Assembly: GCA_048772705.1 (NCBI GenBank) | Contig: JBLWGC010000021.1 | Coordinates: 1 to 64,000, forward strand | Reading direction: 5' to 3' | Length of the DNA stretch: 64,000 nt | From: Leidyana gryllorum EB-2025a | Lineage: Eukaryota > Apicomplexa | Shown here: piece by piece, positions 1-10,417 of the stretch | How the letters are laid out: every line of letters begins with the position of its first letter | Numbering within the stretch: position 1 is the first letter of the stretch | Translations under genes and position numbers: made by a program | The notes under the pieces: generated by a model | Databases searched by the model: none | What the model was told of the DNA's origin: nothing | Seen by the model: only the letters and a program-made list of their open reading frames with translations

Positions 1-230
1 AGAGGGGCCCTCCATGTGGATGCGCGGTCGAACGGCGACCTTGGGTGTGTGCGCAGGATATATTATTATGTTTGACCGGGTGTGTCACGGCTCTGTATAA
101 CGGCAGAGTGTGTAATACGCGGACAAATATCGTCTAGATGGATATAGGGGTCGTACAATGAAATTCAATTTAGGTTGGTCCTGCATTTAATCAAACAATC
201 TAAACTAAAAAGTTAAAGGATGTGTGTGTT
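1..230. other. 3' flank of aldolase, no gene seen
   Basis: AT-richer flank downstream of the aldolase stop on the minus strand. I see no open frame, RNA gene or repeat in it. Confidence 0.5.
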
Positions 231-1307
231 TCAATAGACATAGCCCTTCTCGTAAAGGTTGCCAGCAGATGCAACACCTCCCTTATACTTGCCAAGCTGG
301 GCCTCGGAATTAGCTTTGGCACGAGCAGTGAGGGCTTCTTGGCCAGCGGCGAAGTTCTCCTGCTTGCCCTTCCAGGCGTCGAGGACAGAAGCCTGGAGGG
401 CTCGGCCGTATGAAAAGGTCAGAGCCCAGGGGTGTTGCTGTTCCATGGCGTTCATGGCGTTGAGGTTGAGGGAGGCGTCTTCCTCGGATTGTCCGCCCGA
501 AAGGAAGCAAACACCAACAAGGGAAGGAGGAACAGTGCGGCGAAGGGTGCGTACGGTGTAGAAGGCCACTTCTTCCGGAGTGGCCTTCTTTTCGTGCTGG
601 GCACCCTGGGTGACCATGTTGGGTTTGAGCAGAGCTCCTTCGAGGAGGACGTGATGATCATTCAACGCCTTGAAAACGGCAGCCAGAACTTCCTCGGTGA
701 CCTTGGCGCAGTGTTGGATGGAGTGGGCACCATCAGTGAGGATCTCGGGCTCGACAATAGGAACCAACTTGTTCTGTTGGCAGATGGCAGCATAGCGGGC
801 TAATGAGTGGGCGGTCTCCTGGATGGAGAGGGGGGAAGGCTTATTCTTGGCCTCGTCGATCTCGAGGACGGCGCGCCACTTTGCGAAACGGGCCCCGGCT
901 TCGTAGTACTTTTGGCATCGCTCAGCCAATCCGTCCAAACCTTGAGTAGACTTCTCGCTGTCGGTGCCCGGAAGAGCGACGAGTCCCTTGTCAACCTTGA
1001 TGCCCGGGATGATCCCGTTTGCCTTCAAAAGACTGACTTGAGTCTGACCATCATCCGTCTTCTGAAAGAGGGTTTCCTCGAACAGAATGGCACCAGAGAT
1101 GTAGTTGCCAAGATCCTTGGTAGAGAAGAGCAATTTGCGATAAGCCGCGCGGTTTGCCTCGGTGTTTTCCACTTTAATCTGGTCGAAACGCTTCTTTATG
1201 GTACCAGTAGACTCATCAGCAGCCAAGATTCCCTTGCCACGAGTGGCGATGGCCCGAGCGGTCTCAGAAAGCTCCTTGGCAATTTCCTGGGAGAAGTTGG
1301 CCGGCAT
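231..1307 (-). CDS. FBA: Fructose-bisphosphate aldolase, class I
   Basis: Single-exon gene for 358 residues, the usual length of class I aldolases. It reversibly splits fructose 1,6-bisphosphate into DHAP and glyceraldehyde 3-phosphate in cytosolic glycolysis. Seen in the sequence: the [10 protein letters not shown] substrate motif near residues 27-36, VEPEIL around 185-190, and the Schiff-base lysine at residue 228 in LLKPNMV. The C-terminus is YVY, with the conserved last tyrosine. The sequence recalls apicomplexan aldolases ([31 protein letters not shown]); in that phylum aldolase has also been discussed as a bridge between adhesins and actin. The first ATG gives a normal N-terminus without a targeting peptide. 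No intron is needed. This gene is the strongest single clue to the organism. Confidence 0.97.
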   Translation of the reverse strand: MPANFSQEIAKELSETARAIATRGKGILAADESTGTIKKRFDQIKVENTEANRAAYRKLLFSTKDLGNYISGAILFEETLFQKTDDGQTQVSLLKANGIIPGIKVDKGLVALPGTDSEKSTQGLDGLAERCQKYYEAGARFAKWRAVLEIDEAKNKPSPLSIQETAHSLARYAAICQQNKLVPIVEPEILTDGAHSIQHCAKVTEEVLAAVFKALNDHHVLLEGALLKPNMVTQGAQHEKKATPEEVAFYTVRTLRRTVPPSLVGVCFLSGGQSEEDASLNLNAMNAMEQQHPWALTFSYGRALQASVLDAWKGKQENFAAGQEALTARAKANSEAQLGKYKGGVASAGNLYEKGYVY

Positions 1308-2818
1308 CTTGATCGATCCAAAGCTTCAACAGAAGAAAAGAAGTGAGTGAGTGACTGACTGAGTCGTCGTGATTCAAATCTTGATGCTATCGCACACTGT
1401 CCCAAGGACACACGTCTTAACGCACACTTCAAGTCCAAAATTCCTATTGATAGACGCTTAGATCTGTCTGCCTTTGCGATCCGTCGTTCTTCGGGCGCCC
1501 CTGATGTTGCTGGTACAAACGTAGTTCAGATAAGTAGCATTCGTAAGCTGTCGTGGGTGGTAACGCGCAGGGAGCTGTTTGTTCGGGCACAGAGTTCGTA
1601 TTCTCTTTTTCTGCTCAAGAGCGGCCATGGGCCTAAGTTACGGAACTATAGCGATAACTGAGTCTATCGAGTGCCCGACTATCCGTCCCTGAGCCGTAAC
1701 CCACCGCCACACCCCATCTATCTTTTTGTAGATCCTAGCCTGCGCCACCTCCTGACTAGCGGCTGAGGTACGTCTCGGGTTCCAAAGCGCAGCGGACATC
1801 CAGTCGAATGTAACCTTTTGGAGACTATGGTGCATCAGGCGATTGGATCAGATATACCAAAAGTAGGGATCTTTTAGGCGGTCAAACGTAATTACAGCCT
1901 TGGACCTTCCGAAGGTCTGAAGATGTGGGGAACCGTTATTAAATGTGTTCGACGATGGTAGCCCGTGGAAGAAAACCCGGGTGGGCACGTGGGCACAACG
2001 GAGGGAGAGCCCGCCGGCCGCAATAACTCTTTGAACCTTCAATACTATCTCGCTGGAACCGACACAGACCGATTACGGAAGGACTTGGCTACTTTCATGC
2101 GTCGGCGGGCTGACACCTGACAATATTGCGAACAGCCGTATGGTGGCTCTCGTCGGACGAACTCCCAGATGTCACCAGCGTTTGCGACATCCGCTCTGCA
2201 AGTGCCTCAAGTAATCAGCGTCCTGAAATGTTTGCGAGTCATGCCCTCTACTCACGGCATAGGCCACCGTGATAATGATGTGACACACACAGACTTCCTC
2301 TGAGCATAGTGCATTTTTGCGGTGCCTGACATCACGAGGTCCTACGTGGGGACACGGAGAGGCAAAAGACCACCGAAATGATGTAGAGTTCCCGATTGAT
2401 GAGCTGTTATCATTGCTGTGGTTGATACGTGGGTGACGGTAACATAGCGCTAGTCAAGGACCTTATTCACGCAGACACTGTCTAATGGATCCATAGTGTC
2501 GTAATACATACCGTTGGCAGCGAATTCATTACAAGGAAGACGATATTTCGATGGCATTGTTCAATGCGGTGAGCGTTAATACAGCCGAACTGAACCTCAA
2601 GTTATTCTGCGCGCGTTTCCGGACCGGATCAAAAATATACCTGGCATTAACCTCCGTTGAGCCGAGGGTATGCGTTCTCCCTATCACCGGGCTCCATATG
2701 GCCATGATTAATGCGCAACACTACTCCCTGGGAGTGCGCCCTGTCGAATCCGCGTCAAGACTGGACTGGAAGCCCTGCGGCATGACTGCAAGACGTTGCC
2801 CCGCAACTTCATACAGTT

Positions 2819-2834
2819 CGCACACGAGTGTGCG
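2819..2834. repeat. CA/TG inverted repeat, interrupted
   Basis: CGCACAC and GTGTGCG arms separated by GA. Related to the palindrome family found in introns elsewhere in the window; here it lies in the gene-poor spacer. Confidence 0.6.
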
Positions 2835-3896
2835 CAAATTATGTCTTCGATTCTTGTCCGGAATGCTAACGGACCACATATGGGCCCCAAAATCCGGGAT
2901 TTCAACCGCCCTGGGAGCTGACAAGATTGGCAGGAGTCTCGAAACAGGTCCACAACATTCTTCACTGAGTATCCATTGTTCGTATCACGGGGACCTATCC
3001 TCTCCAAAGGACACTGGGACTGGATCCAACACGCATCTCAGTTTCAGTCATAGCTCCAGAGAAGGTGTCCGCATCTCAAATCGCTTTATTGATTCGCACA
3101 ACACACTAAAGAGCTCATCATCCTTGATCTATCCGTGAAGATGTGTCCATGGGGTCTGCCAAGGCTAGCGGAAATAACTCCCGGCGGATTGATGAAGAGT
3201 GGGGGCAAACGCCGTACTCTAGACTCTCACCGCCTAAAGTACTCAGCTTGAGACAGCTGAAAGAAGATCGATGCTCCAATATTGGAGTGTTTGGTCGTCA
3301 CAAGGCGGCAGCTTTTCTTCATTCGCCACAGTTGGCTGAGGCTCTTCGCCGAACTGTGGGAGGCGGACCGGTGACCGTTTCATTGCGGTGAGGCAACCGC
3401 AATTCAAGTTTTGGACAATCAAATGGGAGACGTCTTTTTGTCTGGTTGGTGAAAGTTCTACCCGTGGCATGGGAGGGGGAGTGGACGAGCGGCGATGCAT
3501 AGTGAAGCCACGTATAAATGGCCGAAGTGGGCCTGGGGAGGATTGCTGATGGGCTACAAGCGACATAGCGCACGGGGGCACAGAGACTCTTGGAGCAGCT
3601 CAAAAGACAGTGACCGATTGAGAGTGCCATACACCTGCGAGAGTTCAAGACATGGGACAGCGCTCCCCCTCGTGCATTCGAACTTTCGCGATCATTCATG
3701 AGCCTAAGTATGGTGCTTGAAGCAACCTTTCGTTTACAAATTGCTGCTTCCCGAGTATGGGCTTTATCGTTCGAAGTCTAAGAGTTGAGGTGCGCCAGAA
3801 ACGCTGCCGGTCCTCCGCCACTAGCTTGGCTTGCCGTGTATTATTACAGCCGTGAAGCGTCCAATTTGGCCCTGAACTCATGCATTTAGCCAACAC

Positions 3897-3908
3897 ACAC
3901 ACGTGTGT
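3897..3908. repeat. CACACGTGTG-type palindrome
   Basis: Perfect 12-nt palindrome ACACACGTGTGT in the gene-poor spacer. Confidence 0.7.
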
Positions 3909-4632
3909 CAGGAATATTCCGGATGCATCCATCGTGCCGCCTTGCTCTTCAACTGTGGACGAGCATCGGATCATGTTGGGTCAGATTGACGATGTAGGCT
4001 GACAATCAGCTCCGACACGCGAATGCCCTGTAACCCACCGGATAGTAGGTATCAATTGCGCTCTCGTCCCCACACGTCCTGTAGCCTGGGCACCGGCGAT
4101 TGTCAGTGAGGCTCAGCTACTTTCGCACGTAATCGGCGTTGGGAGGTCAGGAGTCATTCCATCGCCTTCAGACTATATGCTGCAATCGTTCAAGTCCAGA
4201 AATGGCATGGTGGAGTATTCGTATCCATCAGAGTCAACCTCGAATGGCTGTGGTTGCGTAAAAGGTTGAAAGCAAGATTGCACTGAATTAAACCATCTGC
4301 CTACGAAATCCACTGCAATGACATGTTCGCCCATCCTCCGGTGCATCTGTCACGAAGCAAATTCGGGTGAAGACTCGAGGCTCCATTGGGCTAACCACTG
4401 AACTGTCATGGCCAACCTATTAGGCAGTCCCCTCAGAGTCTGAAGGAGGTTCGGGGAAGAATGGTGTTCGTTTGCTCGAGCAGAGTATTTCTGCTGATGT
4501 CTATTGGCAAGTGGTTGAGGCAACAACTTTCACAGCCTGGGAGCTCGAGTCTGTCTGCTGTCTGCAACCATCTGTGTTATTGATCCTTCAGCACTCGTCT
4601 TAATGCTCAAATCAGAAAAATCAGAATTTCGT

Positions 4633-5391
4633 ATGGAGGGAGATACGGAATACTCAAAAGAAGATGTTTGTTGCGCCAAATGCTGTGACGTTAGTCTGCT
4701 GAGAGCCGAACTGGCGCGAATGGAGGAAAGTTGCCAAGAAAACGTAGCCATGTTGAAGGCTGCTCTGGAAGCGTCGCAACAAGCGCACATTGATGCTGCT
4801 TACGAAGAGATCAATTTCGGGAGCTTGAACTTTGGTCTGCCGATGCAGAGCGCGTATGGTTGGTTCCGGGATTTGATATTACATTTGAGGCGTTATTTCC
4901 CCGACATGGCCGACATTCGCCAAGTGGCTGTCGCGATCGAGGGTTTGCCCCGCGAACACCAGCTCGCCATGCACGAAGCCAAGTGTGCTAACCTCACAGA
5001 GCTGCGGGATGCCTACTTGGGGCAATATTACCCAAACACATTATTGCTCCCGAAATACGTCAGGGAAATTAATGACTCGACGTGTCGATTCCCAAACTGT
5101 ACCGAAATGGCGAAGTGGGCGAATCATCAAGAACAAAACTTGCGAGAATCACTTGAATACGACACTGCTAATGGGGCTACTGTTGAGGAGCTGGTCAAAG
5201 GGATGTTGGTCGAAGTGCTGGCTTTGCGACTGCCCGAGGGTGCCTCTGCCCGCGAGTTCCGTTCGCTCATGCGTGGCTCAGTGTCCCCATCAGAAGCCCT
5301 GTGGGATGCTCAAGCAGGATTAGGCCCGAATGATGGAGTGCAAAGTTTTTTCCATCAACTCGGAAGGAAAATGTTCCATTGTGGTCGCTGA
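4633..5391 (+). CDS. Gag/capsid-like ORF, possible retroelement fossil, copy 1
   Basis: Single-exon frame of about 252 residues. It starts with a short Cys-rich segment (CCAKCC) and a coiled coil, followed by a helical region with WFRD, LLLPKYV, MAKWANHQE and YDTANGAT motifs. All are shared with the ORF at 6152-6844 at roughly half identity. The layout, a coiled coil then an all-helical domain, recalls Gag capsid proteins of LTR retroelements, but I see no pol genes or clear LTRs nearby. The frame looks whole. The start is placed at the second in-frame ATG because it aligns with copy 2; the first lies at 4603. It may be an old or domesticated Gag, or a host family of unknown role. Age unknown; the divergence of the pair suggests an old duplication. 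Confidence 0.5.
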   Translation: MEGDTEYSKEDVCCAKCCDVSLLRAELARMEESCQENVAMLKAALEASQQAHIDAAYEEINFGSLNFGLPMQSAYGWFRDLILHLRRYFPDMADIRQVAVAIEGLPREHQLAMHEAKCANLTELRDAYLGQYYPNTLLLPKYVREINDSTCRFPNCTEMAKWANHQEQNLRESLEYDTANGATVEELVKGMLVEVLALRLPEGASAREFRSLMRGSVSPSEALWDAQAGLGPNDGVQSFFHQLGRKMFHCGR

Positions 5392-5607
5392 TATGGATGC
5401 AATGCAAGAACTCCTTGAACTTCCTCAGCACGCCACCGACCGGCTCTCTAGTAAGCAAACACAAACTCTAATGCTTCGATTACGCTTCAAAACGGTATTA
5501 GTGGGAATCGGAAAGGTGTGTTGAGCGACGACTACCACAGACCGCATCGTGACATCTTAGCGCCCGATCATCAAATCTTTGTACACCCACAGCCACCAAC
5601 AATCAAA

Positions 5608-5765
5608 ACCCGTGTGTAAAAAACTGTCTCTGCCCGACCGAGCTTGGCCGGGCGCCGGCATGCATTATTACGCCTAGGCTGGCTTGTTACTTTGGCTGCT
5701 GGTGTCTATCGGAAATAGACACAAGGTCACCTTTTACATCATGATTTGTGAACTGTTACTGTCTT
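5608..5765 (+). repeat. Leader repeat, copy A
   Basis: Block with a GC-rich potential hairpin (about 5634-5655), then a CTGCTGG segment and the shared 13-mer GAAATAGACACAA. The same order recurs in copy B just upstream of the second Gag-like ORF. A shorter CTGCTGATGTCTAT match lies near 4491 ahead of the first. It probably marks old tandem duplication of a unit made of leader plus ORF, with this copy lacking its ORF. Confidence 0.45.
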
Positions 5766-5911
5766 GTCTAAGTGGCTCGAGCGCAGGTGTGCACGTCGGC
5801 TGGTTTTTGGTAGTTTGACCTGTTTGGTGCGTTGGAATGGTAGTTGGATTCATCTAGCTGTTGTTTTAGTTCGTTGATGTTCAATGACTGACTCAGTAAA
5901 AACGCGTGTGG

Positions 5912-6110
5912 GTAATAGTGTGTCTCCCCGGCCGGGTATGGCCCGGCACAAGGTGCTTTACTACGGCTAAGCTGCTTAATTCGGTGTCCTTGAGCTAGTC
6001 TTTGGGTCTTTAAGATGTCGCTCCTACTGCTGGGAGTGTCAATCAGAAATAGACACAACATCATTTCTGGATCACATCCGTAACGGCAAAGTGTTTTTGT
6101 CTCGTATTGA
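5912..6110 (+). repeat. Leader repeat, copy B
   Basis: Diverged direct copy of 5608-5765, with a GC-rich hairpin near 5920-5940 and GAAATAGACACAA near 6041. It ends about 40 bp before the start of the second Gag-like ORF, so it may hold that gene's promoter or leader. Confidence 0.45.
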
Positions 6111-6151
6111 TCATCAAGATAAGTTTTACTGTTGTTTTCGAACTCGAAGCC

Positions 6152-6844
6152 ATGTCGACGGAGGCCACATCTCATTCGGAAAGCCTCCACCATTGCAGTA
6201 AATGTACGAGTGAAGTAGAAACACTGAGGACGGAAATGGGGGAGATGGCGAAACGCCACCAAGAAAACATGTCAGCTGTTCTGGAAGCCATAAAATCAAG
6301 TCAAGCTCCGGTGGCCTACAAAGAACCGGAACTCAAATGGACCCAGCTCTCGAGCAGGATGACAGAGGTTTTTGATTGGTTCCGAGATGTCGAGTTGACC
6401 TTTATGATTCAATGTTTGGGAATGCCTTCAAGCCGGCAGGTTTCACTCGCCATTCAACGCTTACCCACAGAACGCCAGCACGCAATGCAAAAAGCCAATT
6501 GCTCGGACCTCAGAGAGTTGCGCAACTATTACCTGAAAGAATACTTTCCAAACAGACTGCTGCTTCCAAAATATGTCAATCAACTCAATTCATCAAGGCA
6601 CACACGATTCCCGAATTATATCGAGATGGCACAGTGGGCAAGCCAGCAAGAGAACAACTTGCTAGATGCCTTGGCATACGACACGTCGAACGGAGCAAGT
6701 GCCGAAGAACTTCTTAAAGGGATGTTGATCGATGTGATGGGCATGCGTCTACCTGAGAAGGCATCTGTTCGCGAATTTCGTGCCGCGATGCAAAGTGGTG
6801 TATCACCTTCAGAAGCCTGCTGGACTTTGGCACGAGAAGATTAG
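6152..6844 (+). CDS. Gag/capsid-like ORF, possible retroelement fossil, copy 2
   Basis: Frame of about 230 residues, paralogous to 4633-5391. It has a Cys pair near the start (CSKC), a coiled coil, then the shared helical domain (WFRD, YFPNRLLLPKYV, MAQWASQQE, YDTSNGAS, VSPSEACW). I start it at the ATG of MSTEATSHSE because the upstream in-frame residues do not match copy 1. It looks whole. The similarity lies in protein-level motifs while third positions differ freely, which hints at past selection on the protein. Capsid-like family membership is inference from layout; a host gene family is the alternative. Confidence 0.5.
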   Translation: MSTEATSHSESLHHCSKCTSEVETLRTEMGEMAKRHQENMSAVLEAIKSSQAPVAYKEPELKWTQLSSRMTEVFDWFRDVELTFMIQCLGMPSSRQVSLAIQRLPTERQHAMQKANCSDLRELRNYYLKEYFPNRLLLPKYVNQLNSSRHTRFPNYIEMAQWASQQENNLLDALAYDTSNGASAEELLKGMLIDVMGMRLPEKASVREFRAAMQSGVSPSEACWTLARED

Positions 6845-7246
6845 GATAGGCCTGAGCAACCAGCACTGGTCTTCGTAGCTGACCTGATTTCGCAATTAGA
6901 TATTTGCCGATGCGTGTGAGTGGCGTAATGTCGCGAATTGAGCTGAGCTCTCAAATTGGACAAACAGGTGGCGCACACGTGTGTAACGAACAATTGGCTC
7001 CATTCGGAGATGATATCGACGGTGAATGGAACATACAGATGAATGGATAGTTCTTTGAGCTGTTCAGTAGTGACAAATTTAGCTTTCAATTTCGAATGAC
7101 CTCAGAGTCTACAATCCGCATCACGAAGGCTAGAAGTCGGGGTTCTGCGACGGACGCCACCTGGGTTTGGATCAACGGCGTCCCGGCACCGGAAACTTAT
7201 TGGGCTTGACACTGGCAGCGGACGTTCGGGCGTTGTTGTGTTTCAC
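6845..7246. other. Spacer, 402 bp
   Basis: No gene seen. It separates the Gag-like ORF from the 3' end of the first C2-like gene and contains one CACACGTGTG palindrome at 6974-6983. Confidence 0.5.
6974..6983. repeat. CACACGTGTG palindrome
   Basis: Perfect 10-nt palindrome in the context GCGCACACGTGTGTAA, a context close to that of the copies at 16892 and 42922. Confidence 0.75.
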
Positions 7247-7691
7247 TTACAAGCTGTGGTTCTTCATAGTAACCAATAGTTTGGGCGGATTAGCGACACC
7301 GCAGTGGGGGCTCAGCTGGCAAGCGATGGTATGGGAACGATATATGTACACTCTTACGTTCAGGATGCCTTTCCATTCGCCATTTGTACCAAAATATTGG
7401 TTCAGGTTAAGCCAGGCTTTACCAAAACAGTCAGATTTGCTGAGCAAATCGATGGCCAAATGGCTCGTACCATCCCATTGAAACGTCGCAGTCTCTTCCC
7501 AGCTGGCTTCTGGACCCGAATCCTTCACAGTACGGGTAGTATATTTGTCTTTCATCATCCACAGAATGACATATGGGCTCTGTGTGATTGTGGGAACGGT
7601 CACACATGGCTATTACCGTTTTATGAAGAGTGCCCATCTTCTCGGGCATGTTGGATGCTGCATGGACAGTAATGCTAATAGTTTGCGACAT
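7247..7691 (-). CDS. Small C2-like domain protein, array member 1 (divergent)
   Basis: Three exons, about 120 residues. Exon 1 (7691-7617) reads MSQTISITVHAASNMPEK and aligns with the other three array members. After a 37-nt intron come SPYVILWMMKDKY and an FQWDGTSHLAIDLLS block. A second intron near 7355-7314 removes 42 nt. The fold suggested by strand pattern (TVTVH, VILWMMKD, SWEETATFQWD, LAIDL) is a single C2 sandwich, which usually binds phospholipid. It differs from members 2-4: the intron between DLLS and KSDCF is absent, and the C-terminal MTIKKP tail is lost. It is therefore the most diverged copy. The C2 assignment comes from pattern only. Confidence 0.65.
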
Positions 7692-7799
7692 TTTGTATGA
7701 GGTAGAAAAATGAGAAAGAATATATATATGCTGACTCGGGACACACACCACGTACGGGCTTCGCGCGTCTTTATGCACTAACTATGACAGCTACGGATC

Positions 7800-9310
7800 T
7801 TAAAAACGGCCATAGGGATCAACGAAAGCGGCCTTCGCTTTCAAGTCTCTGAAGAGTTCGATGTGATCTGGAATCTGACCGTTTTCTTGGCCAGTTTCCG
7901 GGCACTTGTCAGCGTAACCTAAGTAGACATGGCTTGGGGGTCGCTGATCCACCGGGAGGTCGAAGAATGGTGGGTAGATTTCCCTGCCGTTCTTTAAGAT
8001 GACACCACACTCGTGTTCTTGTTCATAATCATGGGAATTTAGAACCACGTGCAAGGTCTCTTGATTAGCAATGCGTTTATTGTATAACTGTTGCGCTTTC
8101 AGCAACCGCAATCGTCGTTGTTGGGGACCGAAGCTGTCAATGATTCGGGAAACGTCATGTTGATCATAGAATGGGGAGTCCAGGAATTCTTGTTGGAGCT
8201 CAGCCAGCAGCTCTGATCTCATCAAACTCTGAGCGCTCATTGCTTTCAGTCGGACTCCCCATGACCTAAACCACGGAACAGCCAATGGATAGACGACAGC
8301 AATGCTCAGTTCCACCTTGGCTGGCCCGAGCTGAATCAAGTGGTTCCATGAAGACAACCGTCGTTCTGTTCACCTGCACAATGCCTTCAAAGGAGCGATC
8401 ATACTCTGCCACGGCGTGCCACTCGGGTCGGCGTGGCTTGTTAGATATTGAAGAGGTCAGTAAGTCTTCCAAGTCCAAATTAAACTCGCCCAACGTGATG
8501 TTCCACCAAGGGGAAGCGGCACTGGAACGTGTGTGTGTGTGTGTGAGAGAGAGAGAACAGCGTGGGGGCGGCTCACTTATTGAGTTCCAAAGTAAGATTT
8601 TCTTCTTCACTCATCCACTCCATACTCAGGAAACCAAACACTTGATGAGTGCCGCCAGCAGCGGCGAGTGGCGGCGAGTGTTGAGTGACTCCATGGCAAT
8701 GGGCAGTAAGGACGGGAACCTAATGTAGTGAAGTTCAGTAAGCATCCTTTTTCCAGTATCAGCTCACCACAATGGAATCCTCCCACTTTTCGGGGCAATC
8801 AATGATGCGTGTGATGATGATCTCGACTCGTCGACCCGCGGCGAACGGTATAACGCAGCCAGTGGGTACCATAGTGTGGTGTTCCATGATGAACCTGTCA
8901 GCTCTCGCCTTTCTGGACTGGAATTCCCTTCCCTTTGAGTGCGAAAGTTTCCTCATGGCCTCCGCAGCCTCGTTGTCTGCGGCCAGCTGCCGTGCGACAA
9001 GCTCGCGCAGACTCTCGACTCCTTCAGTCCCATGCACATAGAGTATATTGGTGGCCAGCATTGCTGGATCTCCATAAAATCTGGCATCCCGCTCCCGCTC
9101 AGCCGGATCGACCGTCTTGGGAGCAGTAGCCGGAGACTTCACCTCAGCACACTTGGCCTTGTCACGGGTCCCATAGCCAGGAGGCGAACTCGGTGAAAAG
9201 ACATCGGCCGGATCGTCAGAGTTTTGAAAGGTGATGTCATTGGAACTGTTCTCGGAAGTGAAAACAGGCGGTGATGAGGTCTCTTGAACACTTGACTCTG
9301 TGTCTAACAT
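7800..9310 (-). CDS. Hypothetical protein, 454 residues, four exons
   Basis: Exons 9310-8768, 8719-8577, 8521-8374 and 8330-7800 join in phase to 455 codons including stop. I do not recognise the family. The N-terminal 60 residues are Ser/Thr/Pro-rich and probably disordered. A helical segment follows (ESLRELVARQLAADNEAAEA), then Cys- and Trp-containing segments (EMWMSEEE-like region, PWWNITLGEFNLDLEDLL). The C-terminal part is rich in charged and aromatic residues and includes HDYEQEHECG and YGRF at the end. No signal peptide or membrane span. Intron 2 holds a long CA/GA tract on the coding strand. It sits inside the C2 array on the same strand, which suggests it was there before or was trapped by the duplications. 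Confidence 0.75.
8529..8559. repeat. (GT)n(GA)n microsatellite in an intron
   Basis: A run of GT dinucleotides followed by GA dinucleotides inside intron 2 of the 454-residue gene (intron 8576-8522). Confidence 0.8.
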
Positions 9311-9501
9311 ATTTCGTCAAGTTACTTTGATGGTTGTTGCACGTATAACTACACTTTGTGGATCAGTTCACACGCCGCCTTGCTCATGATGGGGCTCAAC
9401 CTCGATCGGATTCAGAGCCTCCACAAGGATTTCTGCTGCTCGCGAAGTCACCTTCGGGGAACAGCAATTTAGTTGATCGAACTGAAAGACGCAAAAAGTT
9501 A

Positions 9502-10049
9502 CTAACGACGGCCTGGAATAGGCACCTTGTTGAGAAGTCCTCCTACAATACCGCCCATGGGCTTCTTGATGGTCATCCGGATGACGCACTCCTCCTTAAT
9601 TCCCTGGCCATTGAGCTGCGCAGAAAGCAAAGGGGATTGATCAATCGCCACCGCCTTACCCCCAACTCAGTAGTCACAGAGTTACCACGGCCCAACAGGT
9701 CATTCACGTTGTAGAAACCCTTGGCGAAACATTTGTCCTTACTGTACACGCAAGTCAGAGATCACCCGCTCTCCATTGCGGACTTACGAGTAGACGTCGA
9801 CGGCAAGCGAGCTGGTTCCGTCCCAGTCAAAGGTGGTGGATTCTTCAAAAACAGCCATCTTGCCGGGCTTCTCCAAGGTCTTGGTCTCCCATTTGTCTTG
9901 CATCATGTGCAGCACAACACGAGGTTGCTGTTGATCATCCACCATAGATCCAATATACACAGAGAAAATGAACGCACCATGGAGCTGAAAGTGCTGACCT
10001 TATCGGGAAGGTTGTTGACATGATGCACGGTCACAGTAAGGGAAGACAT
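9502..10049 (-). CDS. Small C2-like domain protein, array member 2
   Basis: Four exons, about 135 residues. It starts MSSLTVTVHHVNNLPDKV at 10049. Intron 1 follows FSSM (donor GTGCGT), intron 2 follows VDVYS, intron 3 follows VTTELG, the same three positions as in members 3 and 4. The core has PRVVLHMMQDKWETKTLEKP, FDWDGTSSLAVDVYS, then KDKCFAKGFYNVNDLLGRG. The tail is a Gly/Pro run (KKPMGGIVGGLL, ending PGRR). A single C2 sandwich is the likely fold; the calcium-binding aspartates of loop 1 are mostly missing, so calcium binding is doubtful. It is very close to member 3, which points to recent tandem duplication. Confidence 0.75.
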
Positions 10050-10417
10050 GTTGTGAGGAGTAGAAGAACGTGAATTTAATCTCAGTCAGAGTCGCACCAA
10101 ATCAACTTGATGGTTGATGAAAAGTTGAAAACAAACGAACTGGCCGACGCACACACAAAGACCACTGAGCTGTCCCATCAGTCCTCTGAAACCACAGGCC
10201 TTGAGCACCACCATCCCAGATCCAACACAGTCTGCAGCACACGTCTGTACTACTCTTTATTCCCTTGCAGCAAGCTTGACGCCTGCAAAGCTTACACGAT
10301 CGGTCCCGCAAAGGCAAGTTACGCAACAACTGATTCCGTAAAAGAAACACTCAATCGAGTTCGAGTAGGATGGGAAAATCTAATATCAAATAGAATCAAA
10401 ACCAAAAATGGTACAAC
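10050..10417. other. Spacer between C2 array members 2 and 3
   Basis: No gene seen. A plus-strand open frame crossing it (10107-10547) overlaps the conserved last exon of member 3 and is a shadow. Confidence 0.5.

Larger units (their letters stand above)
1308..4602. other. 3.3 kb gene-poor spacer
   Basis: Longest stretch without a convincing gene. Stops are frequent in all frames. The longest open frame (2551-3138, plus, 195 codons) has no domain, no coding-like composition and no splice partner. The stretch holds two palindromes of the CA/TG type (2819-2834 and 3897-3908). I see no tRNA, rRNA or dispersed repeat that I can name. It could be a regulatory or recombination region or decayed DNA. 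Confidence 0.5.
5392..6151. other. Spacer with duplicated leader DNA
   Basis: No gene is supported. It carries two diverged direct copies of one block (about 5608-5765 and 5912-6110) described separately. A minus-strand open frame at 5768-6262 crosses both blocks and looks like a shadow. Confidence 0.45.

Noticed and set aside
432-1346. Plus-strand open frames opposite aldolase
   Set aside because: Antisense shadows of the conserved aldolase coding region.
2551-3138. 195-codon plus-strand open frame in the desert
   Set aside because: No domain, composition not coding-like, rich in Ser/His from random reading, no splice partner and no overlap with anything conserved.
3319-3699. Minus-strand open frames around 3.2-3.7 kb
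   Set aside because: Several overlapping frames on both strands, none with a recognisable domain; typical of noncoding DNA with few stops.
8529-8559. (GT)n run as evidence that all CA/TG palindromes are plain microsatellites
   Set aside because: The palindromes are short, symmetrical and recur with a fixed CACACGTGTG centre, unlike a simple one-strand dinucleotide run.
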